Source of the DNA: Capronia americana
Taxonomy: Eukaryota > Ascomycota > Eurotiomycetes > Chaetothyriales > Herpotrichiellaceae
Direction: 5' to 3'
DNA length: 64,000 nucleotides
Assembly: GCA_016110215.1 (NCBI GenBank)
Contig: JADWQD010000009.1
Location: 1,304,093-1,368,092, forward strand
The position numbers and the translations under genes were made by a program. This document shows positions 53,455 through 62,922 of this stretch, one piece after another; the first letter of the stretch is position 1; the number at the start of each line of letters is the position of its first letter. Below the pieces are notes generated by a model. It had not been told where the DNA came from and did not search any database. It was given only the letters and a program-made list of their open reading frames with translations.

Positions 53455-55215
53455 TTACTCAAGGATACTCATAGCCCGGCGATCCCTCTTAAGGGGTGAG
53501 AACTCAGCCAAAGTCTTCCCTTTGCCCACTGGCTTCGCTTTGAGGTTGATGCGGCTTAACCCAGCACCTCCACCCAGGCTCCTAATCTTTGGTGCGGGTA
53601 CGTTGTCGGCTTCGTCGAATATATTTGTTCTCTGGGCCAAAGGTCTCTGTTTCTCTGACAGGTCGGTTGAGTCCTTGGCTGTACTGCTGGTGTCCTCATT
53701 ATTCTCCTTGTCGGTGTTCTCGTCCGGAATGACCCCGCCGTCATCCTTTTCCACGTCAGAGTCCTCTTCCACCAATTTGGCAAGCTGGTGCTTCTGCATT
53801 GCGGTGTTGGCTTTGGCATTCATTGTTTGTTTGAGTGGCTTCGAGGCTCTGATTTTGGTGGACATAGTTGTTTTCCGTGCGGCGGCCGCCTTGTCCTGCT
53901 TTGCATTTGTGCTCTTGCTTTTGGAGGGCTGATGCATCTCTTCGTCAGCTCCATCAACCTGCCGGCTACTCGGCTTGTGGTCCTTCTTCTGCGGCTCATC
54001 TTCGTCGTCTGGAGATTCAGGCAGGATGGTCAAAGTCCGATTGAGGAAGGGTGTAATCGAGAAGTTTGATTTGTCGCCCACATTGACTGAAACCCGAGGC
54101 TTCTTCGCAGCAGGCCCACCGTTCCCCGGCGTGCCAATAGTCATGTCCGGGTCGAACCTCGCAACGTTTCTCTTTCTAGGATTCGATACTGTTACTTGAC
54201 CAGCCATCCGGGCTTTAGTGAGTTCCGCCGACTGAGCCATCTTGGCTGCTTGCAATTTCTCGATCTCTTCCTGCGCCTCGTGGAGTTGTTCTTTCGTTGA
54301 CCGGAGCTTGTTGCGGAACGCATCAAGTTTTCCTTCCAGCACTTCCTTCTCGTTTTCCCATTCAGCGATCTTCTTTCTGTTCTCGCGTTCTGTCTTCTGC
54401 GCATCTCGCTGCGCTTTAGCGAGGTCTTTTCTGAGGCTCTCAACCACCGTGGACACGGAGTCGTCGCGAACAGCATGCTTCAACACATCCCGTTGCGCCT
54501 CCGATAGTTCTTTCCTCAGGGTCTCCATCTCGGCTCTGGTTTCTTCTTGGGCGGAAGAGTACCTGAATACGTCACGCTGTGCCTTCGCGAGTTCCTTCCT
54601 CAAGCCTTCGACCTCTGCGATTAACGCCGAGTCTTCACGAGAGCTGGACTCCTCCCTCGCTTTGATTCTCTGCACGGCACGCTTCTCGGTCTCGAGTTCA
54701 ACCTGGAGGGAACTGACTTCACGCTGTAATGCCAGCTTCTCGGATAATAGTTTCTGGTTGGTAGACGATTGCGATTTCAGATGCTCCAATTCTGGTTTGA
54801 TGGTGTTCAGCTCTCTTGCCAATGCCAGCTTTTCCGTCAACAGTCTTGTTGCGTCGGTGCTTGCCGCATTCAGAGCAACCACTTCTGCTCTTAGGTGCTC
54901 CAGGTGTCGGGTCTGGGCTTTCAGGTCCATTTGTGTCTCTTGCAGCCCTGCCTCGGCTTCTGCAAGATGCGCCCGCAGCTCCTCGTTGGTATCTTCCAGG
55001 TGCCGATGCTCATCTTCCTCCTCCTCAACGTGCTGCTGAAGATCATCATTCTCGTGCTCGAGTAAAAGCAGCCGCACGCGGAGTGCCCGCACTCGTTCCT
55101 CTTCGTAGATGCGCTCGGCTTCTCGCAAGGCGCGCTCGTAGGCAAGTTCAAGTTGGGTGGTTTTGATGGATTGCGCTATCTCGCAAGGGCTCAGGCAAGA
55201 TAAGTCTGCCTCCAT
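53455..55215 (-). CDS. Coiled-coil protein of unknown function
   Basis: Intronless, 586 aa from the ATG at 55215; the frame is open upstream only from TTG. Residues ~20-340 are an almost unbroken heptad-rich coiled coil with recurring 30-40-residue blocks (SEKLALQREVSSLQVELE, RKELAKAQRDVFRYS, RKELSEAQRDVLKH, RKDLAKAQRDAQKTE), so it partly arose by internal duplication. A motif KSNFSITPFLNRT near ~395-410 follows a basic PRKRN patch, and an acidic C-terminus ends in GGAGLSRINLKAKPVGKGKTLAEFSPLKRDRRAMSILE. The conserved-looking FSITPFLNRT and AEFSPLKRDR elements sit amid otherwise disordered sequence. I do not recognise a named family. Nuclear division or spindle-pole proteins have this kind of build, but that is only a guess. 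Confidence 0.8.
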   Translation of the reverse strand: MEADLSCLSPCEIAQSIKTTQLELAYERALREAERIYEEERVRALRVRLLLLEHENDDLQQHVEEEEDEHRHLEDTNEELRAHLAEAEAGLQETQMDLKAQTRHLEHLRAEVVALNAASTDATRLLTEKLALARELNTIKPELEHLKSQSSTNQKLLSEKLALQREVSSLQVELETEKRAVQRIKAREESSSREDSALIAEVEGLRKELAKAQRDVFRYSSAQEETRAEMETLRKELSEAQRDVLKHAVRDDSVSTVVESLRKDLAKAQRDAQKTERENRKKIAEWENEKEVLEGKLDAFRNKLRSTKEQLHEAQEEIEKLQAAKMAQSAELTKARMAGQVTVSNPRKRNVARFDPDMTIGTPGNGGPAAKKPRVSVNVGDKSNFSITPFLNRTLTILPESPDDEDEPQKKDHKPSSRQVDGADEEMHQPSKSKSTNAKQDKAAAARKTTMSTKIRASKPLKQTMNAKANTAMQKHQLAKLVEEDSDVEKDDGGVIPDENTDKENNEDTSSTAKDSTDLSEKQRPLAQRTNIFDEADNVPAPKIRSLGGGAGLSRINLKAKPVGKGKTLAEFSPLKRDRRAMSILE

Positions 55216-55892
55216 GGTCGGATAGGGCTTTGCAGACGGATATGCGTGCACTCTGGATGAGCTGATTAGAGGAGAGGGTCCAAGATGGTCTGTCTTCGCG
55301 GTGTTTATTGATCGTCCCAAAGCGGACTAGTGCGTCCCCTACAAAAACTGCGAGATCGCCTGCGCCTTTCTCTCCAGCTGCTCACAATCCACCGCTCCTC
55401 CATGATCACAGTGTATGTGCCGTGAGACTCTTATGTGCGAGACATGATGCTCTGTGCGTTCGTTGACAGTCATCTCAACGGACGGCTTCTCACTGAACCT
55501 TTCCAGCCACTTCTGCTCCTCCGTTCCATCTGTCCTACTGCTCGATGAGGTAAAACCGAACTTCCGGTGACAAGCTGACATGCGTAGGTAGGAGATGAAA
55601 TGCCTGCCAATTCGCACCCGTTTGCGCTTGTATTCAGGCCTCACAGTTGACTTGCCAATCGGATTGTATTTAGCTCTGACCTAGACAGACAAACGTCCAC
55701 CTGATCGCCGCTGAGCCATCTACCTGGAAGACTGGCCGCCGCCTGGGACACTGTATGTTGGGGGCGATATCACCATGCATGTTGATCACGACTTGGCCAG
55801 TTTCTCGGGCACAATGCTATTTAAGTTGACCACTTCCCCGCCTGACGACCTCCGTATCTTCAACTAAACCGGCCTGCTACTCCAAACTCGCC
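55216..55892. promoter_or_regulatory. Divergent promoter with TATA-like box
   Basis: 677 bp between the coiled-coil gene (minus) and the dehydrogenase (plus). CTATTTAAG at 55818-55826 lies ~70 bp before the dehydrogenase ATG, a suitable place for a TATA element with a short leader. Confidence 0.45.
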
Positions 55893-56795
55893 ATGTCCGA
55901 AGTGATCCTACCAGCTCCCTCAGTGCTCACAGAGCGACTTCGCCATCAAAAAGTGGTTTTGGTAACGGGTGCTGCCTCGGGAATTGGATTTGCAGCCGCC
56001 CAGCTCTTTGCACAGCACGGCGCCAAAGTTATTCTGGTCGACTTGGCTGCAAACCAACTAAAGGCAGCCACCGAGACCATCGGCCATGGCTGCAACTTCC
56101 GAGTGTGCGACGTCACATCATGGGAGCAGCAGGTTGCTTTGTTCGACTGGGTGGAGCGCACGTACGGACCTCCAGAGATAGTTTGTCTCAATGCCGGCGT
56201 CGACCCAGAGCTTGCCACGTCGGAGACAGCCTCAGCAAAAGAGAAAGTGATCTCGAACTATCTCGCGGCTGAGTCTGAACCGCGACAGGGTGCCAGCGAG
56301 GGCGAAGCGCTGTTGAAGCCACCGCCAACGACCGTCTTCGACGTCAACTTCTATGGGGTACTTTATGGGATCAAATTGGCAGTGCACCACTTTGCAGCAG
56401 GAAAGGGAGGTCGAATCGTGATAACCGGTTCAGCGGCGTCCCACATGCCCGTCGTGTACCAAGATGTTTACGTAGCATCTAAACATGCTCTTGTCGGATT
56501 GATGCGGAGCACATCCCAGCGTCAAGAGCTCAAAGAAAAGGACATTGCGATTGCAATGGTCGCGCCGTGGCTCACGCACACGGGCTTGACCGCTAAGCTG
56601 CCGCCAGAGGTCCTCGATGCTTTCTCAACCGAGTCTAGCCAGCCAGTGGATGTTGCCATGGGTATCGCATACCTTGCGACCGCGGAGCAAGCTGGACAGG
56701 TCAATGGCAGATGTCTGTGGGTTAGAGGAAAGAGATGCATTGAGGTTGAAAGCGCCTATGAGAAATGGCTGGGAAGCTTGATAGCTAGCACATAG
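55893..56795 (+). CDS. Short-chain dehydrogenase/reductase
   Basis: Intronless, 300 aa. The Rossmann loop TGAASGIG (25-32), an Asp at the end of beta-2 (VILVD, favouring NAD), CDVTS, LNAGV (~99-103), Asn152, Ser180 in ITGSAAS and Tyr193-x3-Lys197 in YVASK form a complete classical SDR active site. The pattern resembles 15-hydroxyprostaglandin-dehydrogenase-like fungal SDRs. An insertion of ~35 residues after NAG (SETASAKEKVISNYL...) is longer than usual. The gene precedes the flavin monooxygenase on the same strand with 328 bp between, which suggests a joint oxidative pathway. Substrate unknown. Confidence 0.9.
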   Translation: MSEVILPAPSVLTERLRHQKVVLVTGAASGIGFAAAQLFAQHGAKVILVDLAANQLKAATETIGHGCNFRVCDVTSWEQQVALFDWVERTYGPPEIVCLNAGVDPELATSETASAKEKVISNYLAAESEPRQGASEGEALLKPPPTTVFDVNFYGVLYGIKLAVHHFAAGKGGRIVITGSAASHMPVVYQDVYVASKHALVGLMRSTSQRQELKEKDIAIAMVAPWLTHTGLTAKLPPEVLDAFSTESSQPVDVAMGIAYLATAEQAGQVNGRCLWVRGKRCIEVESAYEKWLGSLIAST

Positions 56796-57123
56796 CGTTG
56801 AAAGTATTTTTAGGCCCGGGCTCGGGCTGCTTGGCCGCAGATGGCGCTCCTCTCCACAGTGTCACAAGAGTCAAATTTCAGCAATCAAGAAGATACGAGT
56901 ACGGGCAGCCGACATCGGGCTGGGCATCCTCACTGTCCTCAAAAAATGTCGGAGCCGAGAGTCGATATCGATGCCGCCTACAAGCACGGTTGAGACATCC
57001 CCTAGGCGCCCATTTATTGAAGCTGCCGAGGTCGGTTGAATTCACGACCTTCGAAAACAAATGTTCGGCAGTATCTCCAGATTCTTTTTGTTGAAGAAAG
57101 GAATTGGATAGAATCTTGACACC
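56796..57123. other. Spacer between dehydrogenase and monooxygenase
   Basis: 328 bp, no gene. It ends shortly before the monooxygenase ATG. Confidence 0.45.
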
Positions 57124-58740
57124 ATGGCGCAGCCGTCGGTAGCGGTTATCGGTCTTGGAGCACAGGGCGTCAACACGGTCAAGAATCTGCTCGAGCAAGG
57201 CTTTACCGTCACTGGGTTCGACCGGAACAGTTACATCGGAGGCATCTGGCATTATTCGGCGGAAAATCATGTCTCTGCACTTCCGACCACAGTGGTCAAT
57301 ATCTCGAGGGAACGCGGATGCTTCACAGACTTTGCATTTCCTCCGGGGACGGACTCGTACCCTAGCTCGGCACAGGTCGACAAGTACCTGAACGACTACG
57401 TCGACGCGTTCGAGCTCAGACCTCACCTGCGCCTGTCGACAAGGGTAGATGCCATCGAACGCGATGATACGCAAAATTGCTGGCACATTACTGTCTCGGG
57501 ACCCAGCTCGGCAGAACCAGAAAGACTCAGGTTCGACAAGGTCGTGATGGCCACTGGCCCGCACAACAAACCGGTCATGCCAGATCTCCCAGGCCAAGAG
57601 CGTTTCAAAGGCGAAATCCTACACTCGATCGCATTCAAGGATCCCAAACCCTTCGAAGGCAAACGTGTTATGATCGTAGGGGCGAGCAATTCGGCAGCGG
57701 ACACGGCCACATCACTCATTGGTGTCGCCAGTAAGGTCTACCTTTCCCATCGGCACGGAGCGAATGTTATGCCCAGACATCTGAAGAACGGAAAGTCGCT
57801 AGACCACGCGCTTAGTTATCGTCAATTCCAGATCAAGGATGCGACAGACTCGGTGGCCCCTTGGCTCTCCATGCGATTCCTGGAAGCCTTTGTTAACAAG
57901 ACGCAGCGCGAAGAATTCGGCACTTTCGATCCTCAATGGCGTCTGCAGCCGGCACCTTCCCTTCTCCACCAGAACCCTACCATCTCAGAGAGCCTCATTC
58001 CAGCATTACGCGAGGGCACGATAACTTCAACACATGCGCCGAAGTGCATCACCGGTGACTGGACGGCTGAGCTGCAGGACGGCAGCATACTTACCGTGGA
58101 CAGCATAATCTTCTGCACCGGCTACTCGCTCGACTACTCTATCTTGGGGAGGTACGACCCGACTCTGAACTCTTCTGCCCCGGGCGTGCACACGAACGAC
58201 ACGCCACGGCTGTACCAGAACATTTTCTCCCTGGACCACCCAGAAAGCCTCGCCTTCGTCGGGGTTGCAATCATCATCTTCCCTGCATTCCTTCTTTCCG
58301 ATCTCGCGTCCATGGCGATAGCGGGTGTTTGGTCGAACCGGCCAGAGACACCTTCGCTCCCATCTCAGCAGGAAATGGAGCAGTGGTACGCGGAGCACTT
58401 GACGTGGGTTAGTAGCATTCGCGCGCTAAGCCCAGACCGCAAATTTGTCAGACTGAGCGTTCGAAGTCGGCAGTGGCTTCCATGGGTCACGGACAAGGGA
58501 GGCTGCAACATCGACAACCACCTCGGCTACTTTAGTCCGGGTTCTTGGAAGCTTTGGTGGCATGACCGGCCGTTCTACAACTTGCTTGCCTACGGGATAT
58601 ACTCACCCCACGTCTTTCGGTTGTTCGAAAGCAGTCGACCAGGTGGGCGAAAGAAATGGGACGGCGCAAGAGAGGCAATTGTGCGCGTCAATGAGGACGT
58701 GAGAGCCGGACCGGAGAAGCGAAGGAAAGAAAGAGCCTGA
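57124..58740 (+). CDS. Flavin-containing monooxygenase-like enzyme
   Basis: Intronless, 538 aa. The FAD loop GLGAQG (10-15) is followed by FDRNSYIGGIWHYS, where FMOs have an Glu/Asp then GGxW. The FMO fingerprint FxGxxxHxxxF is at 161-171 (FKGEILHSIAF); it ends in Phe and lacks the W(P/D) that marks Baeyer-Villiger enzymes. The NADPH loop is GASNSA (186-191), and the ATGY-like FCTGYSLDY lies at ~335. Such enzymes oxygenate N, S or carbonyl substrates with NADPH and O2. The last ~150 residues include hydrophobic stretches (FVGVAIIIFPAFLLSDLA) that may dock to membranes. Placement between a dehydrogenase and a regulator supports a small catabolic or specialised-metabolism module. Confidence 0.9.
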   Translation: MAQPSVAVIGLGAQGVNTVKNLLEQGFTVTGFDRNSYIGGIWHYSAENHVSALPTTVVNISRERGCFTDFAFPPGTDSYPSSAQVDKYLNDYVDAFELRPHLRLSTRVDAIERDDTQNCWHITVSGPSSAEPERLRFDKVVMATGPHNKPVMPDLPGQERFKGEILHSIAFKDPKPFEGKRVMIVGASNSAADTATSLIGVASKVYLSHRHGANVMPRHLKNGKSLDHALSYRQFQIKDATDSVAPWLSMRFLEAFVNKTQREEFGTFDPQWRLQPAPSLLHQNPTISESLIPALREGTITSTHAPKCITGDWTAELQDGSILTVDSIIFCTGYSLDYSILGRYDPTLNSSAPGVHTNDTPRLYQNIFSLDHPESLAFVGVAIIIFPAFLLSDLASMAIAGVWSNRPETPSLPSQQEMEQWYAEHLTWVSSIRALSPDRKFVRLSVRSRQWLPWVTDKGGCNIDNHLGYFSPGSWKLWWHDRPFYNLLAYGIYSPHVFRLFESSRPGGRKKWDGAREAIVRVNEDVRAGPEKRRKERA

Positions 58741-59631
58741 AAAGCAGCCGGTGCGACCGCTTGGATGCAAAGCACTGACCAGTCCGTCAGTGGTTCACTG
58801 TACATTAATGTCATCCCGGATACCCTCTGCCCTACGTTGGAAGAGGTCTCGCGTGCCGACCGAAAGCCGTACTCCGAGCTCGGGCACAAACTCCTGCCCA
58901 GAGCCGCTTCGTGATTAATCTCCCTGGTTGCGGAAGTCGAGATCCGTTACATATATTTCAAGGACTAGTCCCCGGCGCTATTCTGGGCGGCCTGTGCTGT
59001 ATATTTTTTTTCTTTCGGCTGGCACGCCGGGGAAAACCCTCGGTATTTACCACAGTACATAAGTTCCACAGCTGTCTTGGAGCCTGGCCTTAGGGAAGAT
59101 TCGTGGGACGAGAGACCACCACGGTAAGCCTTGACGCGGGACCTGGCTTCGGACCCGATCGATGTGCCACGCAACCGTCGTCTGGGCTGCCAGATGGCGT
59201 CGTTGGCGTTGGCTGGATTCTTATCAAATGCAGGTTACCTAAGTCCCAGGCATGGGCCCCCTTCGCCGGTCACTCGGCGCTGAGTAAAGCCATGCGTCCT
59301 TCCCAATCGCGTAATGGGCTTGGGAGCTTAGCGACGATTGATATTGGATTGTGCAGAACTCATGAGCGACCCTATGTTTCAGAGTTATCTCCTGACGCCT
59401 CGACAAGTTCCAGCACCGAGCACGTGCCTGTGTACTGAGCCTCGCACGGCTCTATCTGCTGCCTTCTAGCGGTCTCTCTATGCAAGCATATTAGCTCATC
59501 CCTTTGCTCCACGACACCCGCCTCACTAATCCTTATATTATGGGACGAGGTCAAGTCATGGGCCTGTTTCTGACACCATGTCCACCTACCTTATCTGGAG
59601 TTTGCCAAGTGGGTAAAATGAGACCAAAGCA
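58741..59631. other. Intergenic region monooxygenase / regulator
   Basis: 890 bp, only short unrecognised frames. A poly-T run (58999-59012) is present. It should include the regulator's promoter. Confidence 0.45.
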
Positions 59632-61656
59632 ATGCTTTCTCAACGACATCCAACGGTGAGGTTCGTGCCCCAGCTGGGCGCAAAATCGACACAAGTCGAG
59701 AAGGAACTCGAGATTGCGAACCAGAAGTCGCATGCGGCAAGATGGTCTCGTAAGTAGTCCTGGTGCCGCCAAGCCCTTGTCGTTGCTTTTCTATCACTTT
59801 ACGCCCTCGAAAGCCGCAGTGGTCCATGATTTCTGCCTCACCAACTGTCTTGTCGACGATGCTCATTTACCGGGAACAACAGATGCGAGACGCAAGCAGA
59901 AAAAGAAAGAGCAGGAGGAAGCTTTGCGGGCTCAGAGCCAAGGCAAGTCTTTCCCATGGCTGGTAACTGTGCCAGGTTGATGACGAGATGCTCTGCAGGG
60001 CTTCCCACCAGCGCACGGCATGGTGCCGATACCACTGAGCGATATGAATACGGCGAATACGGCTATGCATCCATTTGCCAGCCAGGTGGCTCCTCGCGAT
60101 TAAGAAATCCCGCCGCAGCATCCCGAGCCCACTTGAGTCTGCTCGAAATCCTCCGTGACGGCAACTCCGATCCATTCAACACCCAGGGTCTGCCCATTAC
60201 GCCAGTCATCAACAAGCTCATCACTTTCATCAGGGATGCTTACCTCCCGGGGGTCTACGTCACATCCTATATGAAATTCCGAGAATCGGTGCCTGGCGCC
60301 CCTCGCCTCACCACGATCGGAGAGGGATTTCACGTCTTTGGGCGTCGCACCGTCACAAAAGTATGGAATTCAATGAAAGAAGAGCTCTCGGAAGAGGGCC
60401 GTGCGCTCTCATGGTGCTCCAGCTATCTGCCCGTCCTGGCGAAGTTTTCTGCACCAGACACAGCCCGTGAGCTAAACCTGCTTGCCATGAAGCTGCGGAC
60501 CAAGAGCATGAAGATCCTGAAAGGGCACATCGAGAACATGACGCTCGACACCCCGCCGGATATATCGTTAATCTCGCAGATTGTGTCCCTGTTTCGGGCG
60601 GCGTGCAAAGAGGGCGACATCGCCGCGGCAAAGGTTCATGCAGGTATCATACAGCGTCTGGTCGACAGGGTGGAAGTTCCCGACCGACACATCCAGACGC
60701 TGTTTATGACTTGCATGAACAATGACTCGGAATTGGCGATAGCCCAAATCCGCAACACATTCTTTGACTACGAGAACTGGATTCACAAACAAATTCGCCG
60801 CTTCTGGGCGGAGAGTCTTGAGAGGAACATGCCGGCTTTGCCACCGGAGTACCAAGCCCTTCACAAGAGCATTACCCTATCGGCCACACGTCAGGCGGCG
60901 ATTCGACTTCGTCAATACCTGGTCTACCGTTCTACGGAGGTGAATCTGAATGATCCGGAAGACCTCGATCGTACAGATGCCGTCTACGCCAATTTTACGA
61001 CATACTCACAATACGACTCTGGCGTCTTGATCAACGTATACATCAACTTGGTTGCCGGTAAGTTCTACGAGATGGAGGAATCGTCGCGGCTCATACAAGC
61101 CGCGCTGGCTTTGACAACTCTGCATGTTTCGCGACGTGGGATTTTCGAAGCGACCGTCTACGGGTGCGATCATCGCAGCAGCCATCACATCATCATCATC
61201 AACCATCTCGAAGGCACGATGAGAAAAGTCATGGACACTGCCTCGGCGGATGTGCTCGATCAATATCGCGAGGCCCTGCTTTGGGTGTGCTTCTACGGTG
61301 CTAGATTTGAATGGCGCGTAAACCAGAAGATCCAGGGCCTCACTCCTCCAAGGATATGGTTCTCGAAGACGTTTGCACAGCAGGCCGAAATACTAGGGTT
61401 GACTGAATGGCTTCAGGCCCGGCAAATCATCAAGCAGTTCGTCTTCTATGGTCAGTCGTCCCTATCCTCCCCGGACTCGGTCTGCGTCCCGCTTTGTTTC
61501 CGTTGTAGCCGAGCAGTGATTCAAACCGCTCTGTCTCCTGACAGCTCTATAGAATTTCTGGAGCCTTACCTGCCCATGTGGTTCGACGAGACTATGCGAC
61601 TTCATGCGCGAAGCGACGATAACCACGAAAAGACCCCTACGCAGCGAGTCGTCTGA
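59632..61656 (+). CDS. Fungal-specific regulator-like protein without zinc cluster
   Basis: Exons 59632-59749, 59883-59942 and 59999-61656 join in phase 1 twice, ~611 aa. The short exons rebuild a motif common to this family: RFVPQLGAK, then EIANQKSHAARWSHARRKQKKKEQEE, in which a HAAR...HARR basic segment replaces a zinc cluster. Intron 1 is GT-AG. Intron 2 appears to be GC-AG (CAAG then GCAAGT, acceptor CTCTGCAG, 56 nt); GT choices nearby break the frame. The remaining ~500 residues are the alpha-helical fungal_trans_2-type domain (ALTTLHVSRRGIF, EALLWVCFYGA). A possible third intron, 61451-61552, is 102 nt and so frame-neutral; splicing it gives ~577 aa. The protein probably regulates its neighbours, but family members have poorly known functions. 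Confidence 0.75.
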
Positions 61657-62922
61657 CACGACCGACCCTCCCTCTTGAATCTTCGATGCTACGCGGAGTG
61701 TATTCAAATGTCCATGCGCGACAGGCTTCTCAGGACAACAGACGAGGATGCTTGTGTTTCCCTGCACAACAAGGATCAACTGCCTGCACCCCAGGAGGCG
61801 GCTCGGAGGTTGTCTCAGCGTAATTAATAATGAGGTGCCCCTCATCCAGGTTTTCTTTGGGATGGTCCAAGCATGCCATCTACCATGCCTTTTGCATCAC
61901 CGCCACTCTATGACTCAACCGGCCCTTGCAACCAATGCATCGTCAACGCTTCGATTCGGCGGACCATAATAGATGATCACTGCCGACAACCAGGCTACGA
62001 TGCCGCAATGCCAAATATGGATACATCAGGATGCTTTAGTATCCATGATGAAGTTCCTCAAAGCCGTCTTTCATATCTCTCTGGGATCTATAGCTGTTAC
62101 GAGGACTTTTTGTCAAAGACCGGCCCATCACTTGGAACCATCACGAGACATAAAATCACCCCCAAGGATACGTCTGACCTTTTCTTCTCCAGAACGATCA
62201 ATGGCCACGACACCATCCCGCGGATGCTCGCCCTCGTGTGAAGAGACGACCTGCATCTTCCTACAAAAGGAACAGGAGCGTCCAGAGGAGAGATTCAGCA
62301 CAAGGACCAGACGACCTGTAGTTTGTCGTGTTTGCGCAGCTGGAAGGCGGGGGCGTCCTGGCGGCCTTGTTCGACGTGGCATTGGGTCTCTGTGCCGAGG
62401 GTTGCCGAGAGACTCTCGCGTCTGGGAAATCATGGTTGTTCACACAGCTAGCTTGGGGATTAGCTATCGCGCTGCCGTCGCTACACCGTGCATAGTCCTC
62501 ATCAAGACGTGGCTGGAAAGGAGAGAAGGAAGAAAGTGGTTCCTGAACGCGTAGCTACTGGACTAGAACAACTCCGTTAAGGCCGATGGATGCTAGGACG
62601 TTATATATTAGCTCGAGAAGTCAATCTTCGTTATAGTAGAAGACAGTTCCGCAGCGTTTAATTAAGGAGTTAAGGTCACATTATCCCCTAACATGTTTAC
62701 TCAGGAGTGCTTAGGGAGCACTCAGTTAAAACCCAAGGGTGCCAGGTTACGCAATTAGGGTTTCTGTTCTCAAGCAAGTCGGCCGAACATTGTGGCTGGT
62801 GATTGGCTGGCTGAAAAGTGCAACTTTCCCGAGTATCAGCCAAGACTGAACACCTGTTGCGAAGCGACGCTCTGTTCACCACTGAGACCCCAACCCTCGA
62901 TCAGCCTGCCCCAGAAGACGAG
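61657..62922. other. 1.3-kb intergenic region with AT-rich stretch
   Basis: No gene recognised. From ~62580 to ~62770 the DNA turns AT-rich (TTATATATTAG, GTTTAATTAAGG), unlike its neighbours. The frames at 61873-62554 are short and match nothing. Confidence 0.5.
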
